A DNA stretch of 64,000 nucleotides from Lachnocurva sp029100405 (GTDB taxonomy: Bacteria; Bacillota; Clostridia; Lachnospirales; Lachnospiraceae), in the NCBI GenBank assembly GCA_046263755.1, contig JBJYZC010000002.1:124001-188000 (forward strand), read 5' to 3'. Shown here piece by piece: positions 43,621 to 53,461 of this stretch (its first letter is position 1; each line of letters starts with the position of its first letter). The translations under genes and the position numbers were made by a program. Below the pieces are notes generated by a model. It saw only the letters and a program-made list of their open reading frames with translations. It was not told where the DNA came from and did not search any database.

Positions 43621-44502
43621 ATGAATAAAATCAAAACCATCTATAAGAAGATCCGTTTTAAGGACTTTGTGACCATCCTCATCGGAACGACTCTGATCTC
43701 TCTCGATGTCAAATATTTCCTGGACCCTTCGGGACTGGTTACCGGCGGTGTCAGTGGTCTGGCCATTGTCATCCGTTATCTGAGCCGGGGGCTGATTGCC
43801 GGCGGCATTCCCCTCTGGGTATCGAATGTTGCCTTGAATGTGCCGATCTTTCTCTACGCGATCTACATGCTTGGTTTTAAGAGCATTCTTCGGACCGGTT
43901 TATCTTTCATCATCATGTCAATCGAACTTGCCCTGCTGCCATCCCACAGTGTTCTCTCAGATAATATGATGCTGACAACGGTATATGGCGGCCTGCTCTT
44001 CGGGGTTGGTATGGGAATTACACTAACTGCAAGAGCAACAACCGGCGGTACGGATCTTTTGGGGCAGGCATTACATGCCAAACATCGTTCCATCAGTATG
44101 GGCCGTATGATTCAGATATTGGACGGAGCGGTCGTTCTGGTCGGGGCCTTTGTCTTCCCCCTGGAGCATACCCTGTATGCCATTCTGTCCGTCTTTCTGA
44201 CTGGTCAGATCACAGATTTCATTGTCGATGCCGGCAAGCGTGCCAAGATCTGTATCATCATATCTGATCAGAGTCAGGAGATTGCGAAGTCAATCCTGAG
44301 TGACTTGGACCGGGGCGTGACCGGACTGAAGGGAAAGGGCATGTATACCGGACGGGACAAGATCCTGCTTCTCTGTATCTGCTCGAAACATGATCTTCCG
44401 GATATCAAGGATATCGTAAGAGAACATGATAAAAAGGCCTTCTTTATTATCGGAAATATCAGTGAAGCCATGGGTGAGGGATTTGTGGAACACTGGAGAT
44501 AA
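43621..44502 (+). CDS. YitT family membrane protein (DUF161/DUF2179)
   Basis: The 293-residue protein has five or six membrane segments in the DUF161 part (ISLDVKYFLDPSGLVTGGVS, TLTARATTGGTDLLGQ) and a soluble C-terminal DUF2179 domain (SDLDRGVTGLKGKGMYTG, DIKDIVREHDKKAFFIIGNI). Function of the family is not established. ATG 43621 is used; the frame opens at 43585 but GGAAAGGAG lies between. It is a single gene behind a structured leader. Confidence 0.88.
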   Translation: MNKIKTIYKKIRFKDFVTILIGTTLISLDVKYFLDPSGLVTGGVSGLAIVIRYLSRGLIAGGIPLWVSNVALNVPIFLYAIYMLGFKSILRTGLSFIIMSIELALLPSHSVLSDNMMLTTVYGGLLFGVGMGITLTARATTGGTDLLGQALHAKHRSISMGRMIQILDGAVVLVGAFVFPLEHTLYAILSVFLTGQITDFIVDAGKRAKICIIISDQSQEIAKSILSDLDRGVTGLKGKGMYTGRDKILLLCICSKHDLPDIKDIVREHDKKAFFIIGNISEAMGEGFVEHWR

Positions 44503-44541
44503 GCATTTGCTTTCCTTTTAAATGATTTATGGAAAAAGAAA

Positions 44542-44570
44542 AAGGACCATCTTTCGATGGTCCTTATCTT
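44542..44570. terminator. Bidirectional terminator between the yitT-like gene and oppA
   Basis: AAGGACCATC pairs with GATGGTCCTT around a TTTC loop. The minus strand has a long T-rich tract after it, so it mainly ends the opp operon. Confidence 0.8.
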
Positions 44571-44669
44571 TATGACTTTTCGAATCTTTCAGAAGGGAGG
44601 TTTCTTTATTTTATTGCCTTCCTCTGTTCGATCTTCCGGTTTGATCGGTCGGTCGGTCATTCATCCGGA

Positions 44670-46412
44670 TTATTTTGCAGACTTTGTTGCATACATGAAG
44701 TACTTATTTCCGGTCAGGGTCTCATATACGCCGCTGACATTGGACTTCATCATGTAAACATCATTGTAGAAGTAAAGAGGGATTACTGCGTTGGTATCCA
44801 TCAGCATCTTCTCGGCCTTAACCAGAATATCTGCACGCTTAGCTTTATCGGTCTCGGTACGAGCCTGATCCAGAAGCTTGTCATAATCAGCCCAGTTCTG
44901 AGGAGCAGAAGCGATCGGATTCTTACCAAACTGCATATCATTGTTACCGCTCTTGGTCAGGAAGACTTCCAGCATGTTGGAAGGATCATCATAGTCGGCA
45001 ATCCATCCTTCACGGCAGAGTGTATAGTTACCATTCTGACGGTCAGCAATGAAGACCTTCCAGTCTTCTGTCTTAATGGTCATCTGGATACCGGCCTTCT
45101 TCAGGTCATCCTGGATCAACTGTGCTGCTCTCTCATTGGATGTACCGGAGTTGGTCAGAAATTCAAAGGAGATTGCCTTAGACGGTGTGTATGTACCATC
45201 GCCATTGTCCTTGAACTTATAACCGGTAGCGCTCTCAAGAAGCTTTACTGCCTTCTTGATAGAAGAAGCGCCGGTCTTCTCACCGTCATAATACTTCTGA
45301 GACCAGGTCTTGCCGTTTCCGTCATGCATTGCGGAAGGAACAAATGCGCTTGCAACTTCCTGACCGGTCTGACCTACAGTATCAACCATATACTGACGGT
45401 CAATCAGAAGAGAAACTGCCTTACGGAAGTCCTTAGCCTGATCTTCTGTCATGCCGTCGAAAATGGATGCATTGACATTGAAGCCGATGTAGTTGGTTCC
45501 CAGCTGATCTGCTACATAGAAATCAGAGAAATCCTTTACATTCGGAACTTCATCCGGAGAGATGCTATCGATGAAGTCAAGGTTTCCACTGTTGTAAGCT
45601 GCGAAAGTAGCAGTATCATCAGCAGAAAGCATGAAATTCAGTTTTTCGATCTTCACCTTGTCGGCGTCATAGAAATTAGGGTTCTTGGTATATTCCATAG
45701 AACTGTCATGTGTCCATGCAGTGCAGGTGTAAGCGCCGTTTGATACAAAGCCTGCTTCATTTGCCCATGCGCCAGGATTAGCGCCATCCGGGTCAGCAGC
45801 TTCTACAGCCTTCTGCGGTACCGGATCGAAGACAGGGAATGCCAAAAGCTGATTGAAGTAAGGGCAGGAATTATTCAGAGTAATCTTCAGAGAGTAGTCA
45901 TCCGGAGCCTCAACCTTCAGACTTCCATCGTCGTTACGAGCAATGACATCGAAGAGATAGCCATAATCTGCTGCAGTCTTCTCAGATGCTGCACGATTCC
46001 AGCTGTAAACGAAATCCTTAGCAGTAAGGTCACTGCCGTCGGACCACTTGGTCTTCTTCAGCTTGATGTTCCACTCGGTACCATCATCAGATACCTGAGG
46101 ATCACCATCTGCGATAGCAGGAACGAGCTTGTCATTCTTATCATAGGTATAAAGACCTACGAATGAGTTGACAGCCAGGCAGGCACCGTCAACGGTATTG
46201 TTCAGAGCCGGATCCAGGTGCTGAGGCTCGGAAGCCAGATTGATGTACAAGGTTTTTGTGTCGGTATTCAGCTTTGCCTTGGATGCCGACTTCTTTTCTG
46301 TGCTTTTTTCTGTCTGGGCTTTGTCAGATCCCTTGCTGCCTGCGTTACCGCAAGCGCCAAGGCTGGCAACCATAGCAGAAGCAAGAACAAATGCGAGTAA
46401 TTTCTTTTTCAT
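44670..46412 (-). CDS. oppA: Oligopeptide-binding lipoprotein OppA
   Basis: The 580-residue protein has a lipoprotein signal (MKKKLLAFVLASAMVASLGA, lipid-linked Cys21) and a solute-binding family 5 fold (NLASEPQHLDPALNN, LVPAIADG, WSDGSDLTAKDFVYSWNR). It captures peptides for the OppBCDF importer. The start is ATG 46412 after AGGAGGAAAACAT; the frame extends to 46454. It is the last gene of oppBCDFA, behind a small hairpin. Confidence 0.95.
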   Translation of the reverse strand: MKKKLLAFVLASAMVASLGACGNAGSKGSDKAQTEKSTEKKSASKAKLNTDTKTLYINLASEPQHLDPALNNTVDGACLAVNSFVGLYTYDKNDKLVPAIADGDPQVSDDGTEWNIKLKKTKWSDGSDLTAKDFVYSWNRAASEKTAADYGYLFDVIARNDDGSLKVEAPDDYSLKITLNNSCPYFNQLLAFPVFDPVPQKAVEAADPDGANPGAWANEAGFVSNGAYTCTAWTHDSSMEYTKNPNFYDADKVKIEKLNFMLSADDTATFAAYNSGNLDFIDSISPDEVPNVKDFSDFYVADQLGTNYIGFNVNASIFDGMTEDQAKDFRKAVSLLIDRQYMVDTVGQTGQEVASAFVPSAMHDGNGKTWSQKYYDGEKTGASSIKKAVKLLESATGYKFKDNGDGTYTPSKAISFEFLTNSGTSNERAAQLIQDDLKKAGIQMTIKTEDWKVFIADRQNGNYTLCREGWIADYDDPSNMLEVFLTKSGNNDMQFGKNPIASAPQNWADYDKLLDQARTETDKAKRADILVKAEKMLMDTNAVIPLYFYNDVYMMKSNVSGVYETLTGNKYFMYATKSAK

Positions 46413-46454
46413 ATGTTTTCCTCCTGTAACTATAGAGTAACTATTATATGTCAA

Positions 46455-46475
46455 ACTTCCTAATCAAGGAAGTTG
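46455..46475. other. Hairpin between oppF and oppA
   Basis: AACTTCCT and AGGAAGTT pair perfectly. No U-run follows. It may stabilise or process the mRNA and allow the binding protein to be made at a different level from the transporter subunits. Confidence 0.5.
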
Positions 46476-46480
46476 TGACC

Positions 46481-47527
46481 TTATTTATTCCAGCATGCAC
46501 ACAGATGTCCGTTTCCTCTGTCCTTCAGAGGCGGCATCTCCTTTGCACACTGCTCTGTCGCATAGCGGCAGCGGGTACGGAAAGGACATCCGGTCGGCAT
46601 ATGGAGAGGACTCGGGACATCGCCTTCCAGAATGATCCGATGGCTATGTCTTGCTGTCTCAGGATCCGGGATCGGAATGGCAGACAGAAGAGACAAGGTG
46701 TAAGGATGGATCGGATGATTCATCAATTCATCCGCATCTGCAACTTCCATCATCCGTCCCAGATACATGACCGCGATCCGGTCAGAAATATGCTGAACGA
46801 CCAGAAGGTCGTGGGAAATAAAGAGATAGGCAATGCCCAGCTTTTCCTGCAGATCCTCAAACATGTTCAGGACCTGCGCCTGAATGGAAACATCCAGCGC
46901 TGATACCGCCTCGTCACATACAATAAAAGAAGGATTTACAGCCAGTGCACGAGCAATTCCGATACGCTGTCTCTGTCCGCCGGAGAACTCATGCGCATAT
47001 CGCATGGCATGCTCGGCGTTCAATCCTACGGTATCCAGAAGCTGTAAAATCTTGGCGCGGCGTTCTTCCTTGGTCTTATACAGATGATGGGTATCCAAAG
47101 GCTCTCCGACAATGTCTTCAACCGTCATACGTGGATCCAGAGAAGAATAGGGATCCTGAAAAACCATCTGCATTTCCTTACGATAGGGAAGCATATTGAC
47201 GGAAACTTTCTTGCCTAATTTAGGCTTTCCATTCGAATCCGTGATCAGTTTTCCATCTTCATCATACTGTTCACCGCTGTCAAAAAGGACTTTATCATTA
47301 AATATAATGCGTCCTCCGGTCGGCTCATAAAGATGAAGAATGGATCTGCCGACGGTCGTCTTTCCGCATCCGGACTCACCGACCAGACCGAGCGTCTCAC
47401 CCGGCATGATCTCAAAGGAGATATCATCGACTGCCTTCAGCGGAATCTTATGGAAGCCCTGAGAAACCGGGAAATATTGCTTCAAGTGTTCCACTTTCAG
47501 GAGCGGCTTCTTTTCATTCTCGCTCAT
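46481..47527 (-). CDS. oppF: Oligopeptide ABC transporter ATPase OppF
   Basis: The 348-residue ATPase has Walker A GESGCGKTT, signature SGGQRQRIGIARAL, Walker B FIVCDEAVSALD and the C-terminal OppF/DppF extension with CPFRTRCRYATEQC, which can hold an iron-sulfur cluster. Its ATG overlaps the oppD stop by 4 bp. Confidence 0.95.
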   Translation of the reverse strand: MSENEKKPLLKVEHLKQYFPVSQGFHKIPLKAVDDISFEIMPGETLGLVGESGCGKTTVGRSILHLYEPTGGRIIFNDKVLFDSGEQYDEDGKLITDSNGKPKLGKKVSVNMLPYRKEMQMVFQDPYSSLDPRMTVEDIVGEPLDTHHLYKTKEERRAKILQLLDTVGLNAEHAMRYAHEFSGGQRQRIGIARALAVNPSFIVCDEAVSALDVSIQAQVLNMFEDLQEKLGIAYLFISHDLLVVQHISDRIAVMYLGRMMEVADADELMNHPIHPYTLSLLSAIPIPDPETARHSHRIILEGDVPSPLHMPTGCPFRTRCRYATEQCAKEMPPLKDRGNGHLCACWNK

Positions 47528-48531
47528 GCCTTCGCCTCCTCACTCATAAAGAGATCTTTTACATTCATCCAGCAGCTTGCCCGATGATTTTCACCAACCT
47601 GATACTCCTCTGGAAGTTCTTCCAGACAGATCTTCATCGCATTCTCACATCGGGGGCAGAAGGCACATCCCTTCGGCATGTTCAGAAGGTTGATCGGTGT
47701 TCCGCCGATCGGTACCAGCCGCTCGTTCATATTTTCTTTGGTCGGGATCGAACGAAGGAGACCCTTGGTATATTCATGAGCCGGACGATAGAAGATATCA
47801 TCTGCCGTACCGCGCTCACAGACCCGTCCGCCATACATGACAAGGATCTCATCACACATGGAAGCAATGACACCCAGATCATGGGTTACCATAATGATAG
47901 CCATGCCAAGCTTCTTCTGCAGGTCCTGCATCAATTCCAGGATCTGTGCCTGAATGGTAACATCCAATGCCGTTGTCGGCTCATCTGCGATCAGGATATC
48001 CGGCTCACAGCAGAGTGCCATGGCGATCATGACACGCTGGCGCATACCTCCGGACAGTTCAAAAGGATATTGCTTGAGACGGCTCTCCGGCTCGTTAACG
48101 CCAACCAGTGTCAGCATTTCAACAGCTCTCTTCTCCGCCTCTTCCTTATTCTTATTCGTATGAAGAAGGATGGCCTCCTTCAACTGATAACCGATTGTGA
48201 ATACGGGGTTCAAGGAAGTCATAGGATCCTGGAAGATGATCGATACCTTATCTCCACGGAAGGTTTCCAATTTCTTCTCATCCCATTTGGTGATGTCCTC
48301 ACCCTTGTATTTAATGGATCCGCCTACGACCTTTCCGGTCTCTGCCAGGATCTGCATAATGGAATATGCGGTTACCGATTTTCCGGATCCGGACTCTCCA
48401 ACGATGCCAAGCGTCTTTCCTCTCTCCAGGGAGAAGCTGACTCCGTTTACCGCTTTTACTTCACCAGCATCCGTAAAGAAACTGGTCTGGAGATTATTGA
48501 CCTCCAGAAGTGTATTATTTTCTTCAGCCAT
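47524..48531 (-). CDS. oppD: Oligopeptide ABC transporter ATPase OppD
   Basis: The 335-residue ATPase has Walker A GESGSGKSV, signature LSGGMRQRVMIAMAL, Walker B ILIADEPTTALD and the C-terminal cysteine cluster CAFCPRCENAMKIC. TAAGGAGGAAGTC precedes the ATG. It pairs with OppF to power peptide import. Confidence 0.95.
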   Translation of the reverse strand: MAEENNTLLEVNNLQTSFFTDAGEVKAVNGVSFSLERGKTLGIVGESGSGKSVTAYSIMQILAETGKVVGGSIKYKGEDITKWDEKKLETFRGDKVSIIFQDPMTSLNPVFTIGYQLKEAILLHTNKNKEEAEKRAVEMLTLVGVNEPESRLKQYPFELSGGMRQRVMIAMALCCEPDILIADEPTTALDVTIQAQILELMQDLQKKLGMAIIMVTHDLGVIASMCDEILVMYGGRVCERGTADDIFYRPAHEYTKGLLRSIPTKENMNERLVPIGGTPINLLNMPKGCAFCPRCENAMKICLEELPEEYQVGENHRASCWMNVKDLFMSEEAKA

Positions 48532-48541
48532 GACTTCCTCC

Positions 48542-49633
48542 TTAATTCAGCTTCGAATCGAATGCATCACGAAGACCGTCACCAATCAGATTCAGAGCAA
48601 GAACGATCAGAACGATAACCAATGCCGGAACCATCAAACGATAAGGAGCTGAAGAAATGGTCTGACGGGCATCATTTGCCAGAGAACCGAGGGAGGTCAT
48701 CGGGAGGCTGACACCAAGTCCCAGGAAGGACAGGTAGCTTTCCGTGAAGATTGCGCTCGGCACCTGAAGGGCTGTTGTGATTATGATAATGGAAAGTACA
48801 TTGGGAACGATGTGCTTCCGCATGATTGTGCCACTCGGCGTACCAATGGCTTTTGCAGCCAGGATATATTCATTGTTCTTAATGGAAAGGATCTGGCCTC
48901 TGACCAGTCTTGCCATGCCGACCCAGTAGAGGAGGGCAAAGACGATGAACATGGCCAGCATATTACCGCCGAGTTTTGCGAAAACCGTTCCCTTGATCAA
49001 AGGTGCCAGTCTTGCATTCAATACGACGGACAAGAGAATGATGATCAGCATATCCGGCAGAGAATAAATGATGTCGACGATACGCATCATAACAAGGTCG
49101 ACCTTGCCACCGAAATATCCGGAAATCGTTCCGTAAATAACACCGATGATCAAAACCATGATGGCGGAAACAATACCTACGGAGAGGCTGACTCTTGTTC
49201 CATAGACAACACGAATGAAATAATCTCGTCCCAGGGAATCCGTTCCTAAAATATGAGGGAAAAGGTTCTTTCCTGTTTCCTTCATATACTGGAGTTCTCT
49301 GGTGGAATACTGCATGGGTGTCAGATTTACTGCAGTACCATCACGCCGGCCATTTAAAGTGACCATGTCACTATAGGAATAAGGAACGATGATCGGAAGA
49401 ATAATAATTGCAAGGATCAGGACTGCCAGAACAATGATGGAAGCCATTGCCATATGGTTTTTCCTGAGGCGTCTCATTCCATCCTTCAGGAAGGTGGAAG
49501 ACTCTCCCATAACATCCTGCTGTTTCTTTTCCTCGTCTGTCGCCTTTTCAAAATTCTTTTTATTAAATTTACTTAAATCGATCTGCGCAGATAAAAACTG
49601 GCGTCTCTTATAAGTAGTTTCATTGTCTGCCAT
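48542..49633 (-). CDS. oppC: Oligopeptide ABC transporter permease OppC
   Basis: The 363-residue protein has a long cytoplasmic N-terminus, then six membrane segments and the EAA loop (EYILAAKAIGTPSGTIMRKH). HILGTDSLGRDYFIRVVYG is the OppC signature. AGGAGGAAATAAG precedes the ATG. It forms the channel with OppB. Confidence 0.95.
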   Translation of the reverse strand: MADNETTYKRRQFLSAQIDLSKFNKKNFEKATDEEKKQQDVMGESSTFLKDGMRRLRKNHMAMASIIVLAVLILAIIILPIIVPYSYSDMVTLNGRRDGTAVNLTPMQYSTRELQYMKETGKNLFPHILGTDSLGRDYFIRVVYGTRVSLSVGIVSAIMVLIIGVIYGTISGYFGGKVDLVMMRIVDIIYSLPDMLIIILLSVVLNARLAPLIKGTVFAKLGGNMLAMFIVFALLYWVGMARLVRGQILSIKNNEYILAAKAIGTPSGTIMRKHIVPNVLSIIIITTALQVPSAIFTESYLSFLGLGVSLPMTSLGSLANDARQTISSAPYRLMVPALVIVLIVLALNLIGDGLRDAFDSKLN

Positions 49634-49653
49634 TCTTATTTCCTCCTGCGGGA

Positions 49654-50562
49654 TCAGTCAAATGTAATTCTCGGATCAATCAGCTTATAAACAATATCCG
49701 TGATCAGATTTGCGACAATCATAAGGATTGCCAGGAAAATGGTTGTTGCCATGATAACGGAATAGTTCCGGTCAGTGATCGCCTTTACGAAATAAGTACC
49801 AAGTCCGGGTACTGTGAAGATGGTCTCAACAACCATGGAACCGGTAATGATATAAGCAATCTGAGGTCCAAGATAAGTCACAACAGGAATCAGTCCATTC
49901 TTCAAGGCATGTACGAAAATCACCTTGTTCTTGCTGACACCCTTGGCCCGGGCTGTCCGGATATAATCCTGGCTCAAAGCATCCAGCATGGAAGTCTTCG
50001 TCAGTCTCGTGATATAAGCTGTCGGATAAACTGCCAGCGAAATGATTGGAAGGACCAGACTCGGGTTATCACTGTAGACCGGGAAAAGGCCAAGCTGCAC
50101 ACAGAAAACCAGAAGCAGGAAGGTTGCCAGGATAAAGGAAGGCATTGCTGTTCCCAGTGTCGTAAAGAAAATAATGATACGGTCTGACATTTTATTTCTG
50201 TTCAATGCAGCGATGGAACCCAAAACAACGCCGACAATCAGAGCAATGATCATAGCGATTCCGCCAAGCTTCGCAGAGATTGCAAACTTAGAAAACATGT
50301 CATGGCTGATGTCACGGCCATTCTTCATATCCACGCCCCAGTCTCCGTGAAGAAGATTCTTCATATAGAGAAGGTATTGCTGGCCCAGAGGCTTATCCAG
50401 ATTGTAACGCTTATTCAGTGCATCCAAAACTGCCTGAGACGGTGCCTTCTCCGAACTAAAGGGTCCGCCCGGAATCAGGTTCATTACGAAGAATGTGATC
50501 AGCGTGACTATGATGATTGACACGACTGCGAGGATCACACGCTTAACCATGTACTTTGTCAA
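49654..50562 (-). CDS. oppB: Oligopeptide ABC transporter permease OppB
   Basis: The 302-residue protein has six membrane segments, starting MTKYMVKRVILAVVSIIIVT, and the EAA loop DYIRTARAKGVSKNKVIFVH. The start is TTG 50562, 7 bp after AAGAGGA; ATG 50550 is too far from the site. It is the first gene of the operon. Confidence 0.93.
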   Translation of the reverse strand: MTKYMVKRVILAVVSIIIVTLITFFVMNLIPGGPFSSEKAPSQAVLDALNKRYNLDKPLGQQYLLYMKNLLHGDWGVDMKNGRDISHDMFSKFAISAKLGGIAMIIALIVGVVLGSIAALNRNKMSDRIIIFFTTLGTAMPSFILATFLLLVFCVQLGLFPVYSDNPSLVLPIISLAVYPTAYITRLTKTSMLDALSQDYIRTARAKGVSKNKVIFVHALKNGLIPVVTYLGPQIAYIITGSMVVETIFTVPGLGTYFVKAITDRNYSVIMATTIFLAILMIVANLITDIVYKLIDPRITFD

Positions 50563-50644
50563 TTTACTTTCCTCTTTTCCTTATGGATTTCACTTGCCCT
50601 GGCTTTGTGATTTTTCACTTTACCACGTCAACGTAAAAACGTTT

Positions 50645-50679
50645 AAAAAAGATGTACAGATCGAGATCTGCACATCTTT
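50645..50679 (-). terminator. Terminator in the opp leader
   Basis: On the minus strand AAAGATGTGCAGATC pairs with GATCTGTACATCTTT over 15 positions (one G-U), followed by TTTT. It lies between the promoter and oppB, so it is an attenuator. Confidence 0.8.
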
Positions 50680-50713
50680 GTACACCCAGTCTGTTTCTTT
50701 TATTGATAGTTGT

Positions 50714-50741
50714 ATTATACAAAAGCTGAATAATTCGTCAA
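50714..50741 (-). promoter_or_regulatory. Promoter of oppBCDFA
   Basis: TTGACG (50736-50741), a 16-bp spacer and TATAAT (50714-50719) on the minus strand, giving a leader of about 145 nt. The stretch 50742-50980 shows no gene. Confidence 0.8.
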
Positions 50742-50984
50742 CCGTTAAATGAACGGCTTTCACCTGATCCTGTATCCATTTGCATGTATATTTCATCCAT
50801 AATATGCAATTATTGTGTATGTTTACAGTTCATCGGTCGGATGGATCTGTGGAAACCAAAATCCGTTTTTCCCGTTTCCCGCCATGTTTTCTATATCACA
50901 GACAAATTTTACATGAATTTCTTTCAATTATCAGTTTATTCATCTATTATGCATTTCAGGTGAATTGTATTTATGCGAATACAA

Positions 50985-51018
50985 AGAGGGGATCCTGCTC
51001 CTTTGCAAGATCCCCTCT
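50985..51018 (-). terminator. Terminator of the tRNA-Tyr/tRNA-Leu transcript
   Basis: AGAGGGGATC pairs with GATCCCCTCT, followed on the minus strand by TTGTATT. Confidence 0.75.
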
Positions 51019-51028
51019 CAAATATTGC

Positions 51029-51112
51029 TGCCGGTGGTCGGGCTCGAACCGACACGGTGTCGCCACCACGGGATTTTAAGTCCCGCGCGTCTGCCTATTC
51101 CGCCACACCGGC
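51029..51112 (-). tRNA. tRNA-Leu (TAA)
   Basis: The 84-nt gene has acceptor stem GCCGGTG/CACCGGC, anticodon loop CTTAAAA (anticodon TAA), a class II variable arm and T-arm GGTTCGAGCCC. No CCA is encoded. Confidence 0.94.
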
Positions 51113-51114
51113 GA

Positions 51115-51196
51115 TGGGTGGTGGTGGATTCGAACCACCGAAGCATAAAGCAGCAGATTTACAGTCTGTCCCCTTTGGCCGCTCGGGAAACCACCC
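51115..51196 (-). tRNA. tRNA-Tyr (GTA)
   Basis: Acceptor stem GGGTGGT/ACCACCC, anticodon loop CTGTAAA (anticodon GTA), long variable arm and T-arm GGTTCGAATCC. It lies 2 bp upstream of tRNA-Leu in the same transcript. Confidence 0.94.
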
Positions 51197-51227
51197 AACT
51201 TGGTCTATATTTCTTAGACAAAACGGA

Positions 51228-51256
51228 ATTATATCATAGTTTTATCGACCGTGCAA
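51228..51256 (-). promoter_or_regulatory. Promoter of tRNA-Tyr/tRNA-Leu
   Basis: TTGCAC (51251-51256), a 17-bp spacer and TATAAT (51228-51233) on the minus strand. Confidence 0.8.
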
Positions 51257-51344
51257 GCGTCTTCTTTTCTACAGGCCGGGCTCTGTCCCAAACGATCCGA
51301 CTCGCAGGCAAAAGAAGCCGAAAAGCAGAGCAAGCCTCTTTCTT

Positions 51345-53387
51345 TCAGGCTCTCCGGTAACGTAAAACCACCGCCTCATAGGGCTTCAGGGAAAGGTGCA
51401 GATTGCCCTCCGTCACCGGCATACGAACGTCCATAATGGAGTATCCGACCGCGTTGGTCATCATAAGCTGATGCATGACTGCATCCTTCGGCACCTCTGC
51501 CTTCCAGACAGGAAGATCTGCATCGATCGGATCAGCCCCGCTGTTTACTGCGATCACCATCGATTCGTCCCTTGTGAACCGCCCGTAACTGACCAGATTC
51601 TTTTGGCACTTCAGAAAAATGAAGGCCCCGATCCGAAGCGAAGGATTGCTTTTATGAAGGAAGATCATATCTCTGTGAAAGTCGAGCAGATGATAATCTG
51701 CCATTCCCCAGGGATAGGTCCGCCTGTTATCCGGATCGGTAAAGCCGCAGACGCCGGCCTCGTCTCCATAATAAATGCAAGGTGCACCCGGCCAGGTCAA
51801 AAGCATCAGGGCTCCTTCTTTCAGAACCGCTTTATTTACGCCCTCTTCCGCAGCCTTTCTTCCAAGGCTTTGAACCCGGCCAACCTTATGATTGGTCCGC
51901 GTCAGGAATCTGGAGTGGTCATGATTGGACAGCTGATTCATTGCCGAATACAGAGACGGTGTCAGAAATTCCGTCATGGTATGGCGCATGGTCAGTTCAA
52001 AGCGTTCTCCATCACCCAGCATATCCGCTTCAAATTCATCGCTGTGCTTTTCCATGCCCGTCAGAAAATAGGATACCGGCTCCATAAAGGCGTCATAATT
52101 CATGATGGTATCCCACTCATCCCCCCTCAGCCAGTTTTTCGCATCTCCATAGTGCTCTGCCAGGATCACGGCATCCGGGTTTGCTTCCTTCACTGCCTTA
52201 CGGAATTTCTTCCAGAAAGAGTGGTTATAGGCTTCGCTATGACCCAGGTCCGCAGCGACATCCAGCCGCCAGCCGTCGACCTGATAAGGTGCCGAGACCC
52301 ACATTTTTGCAATGTTTAGGATATGATCCTCCAGTTCCTGACAACCTTCATAGTTTAATTTTGGAAGGGTATCATTCCCCCACCAGCCGTCATAGGCCTT
52401 GTTATAGGGCCACGAAGACCCTCTCTCGAAGTCAAAATAGTTGTGATAGGGGCTGTCTTCGGAAATATAGGCCCCGGGTGCGTAGCCCGGCTGATCCTCA
52501 TAGATCCGTTCCCGGTCCATCCACTTATTAAAAGAACCGCAATGATTAAAGACACCGTCTAAAATGACCCGGATGCCTCTTGCGTGGGCTTCCTTTACAA
52601 AATCACAGAAAAAGCGGTTGGATGCCTCCAGGTTCTCCTCCCTGGTAACACGATTCACATAACGCGTAGCATGCCTGTTGTCTGTATCACCATTGGAAAG
52701 GACCTGTCCCTGATCGACAAGGATCTTCCCGTAATGCGGATCGATATGCTCGTAATCCTGAATATCATATTTATGGTTGGAGGGAGAAACGAAGATCGGG
52801 TTAAAATAGATCACCTCTACGCCAAGGCTTTTCAGATAGTACATCTTCTGCCTTACGCCTTCGAGATCACCGCCATAGAAATTGCCTACGTCCAGATCGG
52901 CAGGCTTCTGATTCCAGTCCTCAATTTTCTGGACCATATGGCCGACATAGTGGTATTCATTGGTCAGAACGTCATTTTCCGGGTCCCCATTATAGAAACG
53001 GTCCACAAGGATCTGATAGATCACCGCTCCCTTCATCCAGTCCGGTGTCGAGAATCCGGGAACCAGGGTGAAGACATACTGCCAGCGTGGCTGGTCGGTC
53101 AGACTGTAACGGTCAAAAAAAGCCTCTTCGTCTGTATCCAGATCACGAATATGAAAGAGATAGCTGAAAGGGCTGTCCCCCAGGCGTACTTTACAGGTAT
53201 AGTAAGAGAAGACTTCCGTCTGCTCTTCTGTTTTCATTGGGATCTCATCGTAATGTGTGAGTAATGACACGTCTAAATGGTCTTCTGCACCTGCCCGGAA
53301 TCGAATGGTTACAGTATCGCCGGGCTCAGGCTCCCAGGGACTCACGAAGAAATTTGTGCCATCGCTGAATATCGCATCACGGTTCAT
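51345..53387 (-). CDS. GH13 alpha-glucan hydrolase (neopullulanase/cyclomaltodextrinase-like)
   Basis: The 680-residue protein has an N-terminal beta domain, a GH13 barrel and a C-terminal beta domain. Catalytic residues are visible: nucleophile Asp376 in VDGWRLDVAAD, acid/base Glu411 in ILAEHYGDA, and the Asp of LSNHDHSRF. MKGAVIYQILVDRFYNGDP opens the barrel. No signal peptide is seen, so it acts in the cytosol on imported maltodextrins. ATG 53387 follows GGAGGAAAAGC. The exact specificity is uncertain. Confidence 0.9.
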   Translation of the reverse strand: MNRDAIFSDGTNFFVSPWEPEPGDTVTIRFRAGAEDHLDVSLLTHYDEIPMKTEEQTEVFSYYTCKVRLGDSPFSYLFHIRDLDTDEEAFFDRYSLTDQPRWQYVFTLVPGFSTPDWMKGAVIYQILVDRFYNGDPENDVLTNEYHYVGHMVQKIEDWNQKPADLDVGNFYGGDLEGVRQKMYYLKSLGVEVIYFNPIFVSPSNHKYDIQDYEHIDPHYGKILVDQGQVLSNGDTDNRHATRYVNRVTREENLEASNRFFCDFVKEAHARGIRVILDGVFNHCGSFNKWMDRERIYEDQPGYAPGAYISEDSPYHNYFDFERGSSWPYNKAYDGWWGNDTLPKLNYEGCQELEDHILNIAKMWVSAPYQVDGWRLDVAADLGHSEAYNHSFWKKFRKAVKEANPDAVILAEHYGDAKNWLRGDEWDTIMNYDAFMEPVSYFLTGMEKHSDEFEADMLGDGERFELTMRHTMTEFLTPSLYSAMNQLSNHDHSRFLTRTNHKVGRVQSLGRKAAEEGVNKAVLKEGALMLLTWPGAPCIYYGDEAGVCGFTDPDNRRTYPWGMADYHLLDFHRDMIFLHKSNPSLRIGAFIFLKCQKNLVSYGRFTRDESMVIAVNSGADPIDADLPVWKAEVPKDAVMHQLMMTNAVGYSIMDVRMPVTEGNLHLSLKPYEAVVLRYRRA

Positions 53388-53461
53388 TAGCTTTTCCTCC
53401 AATCTCAGACATTTTAACACAAATGTCTATTGCAGGAAACCAATTTAATCTAAGTTCGTTT

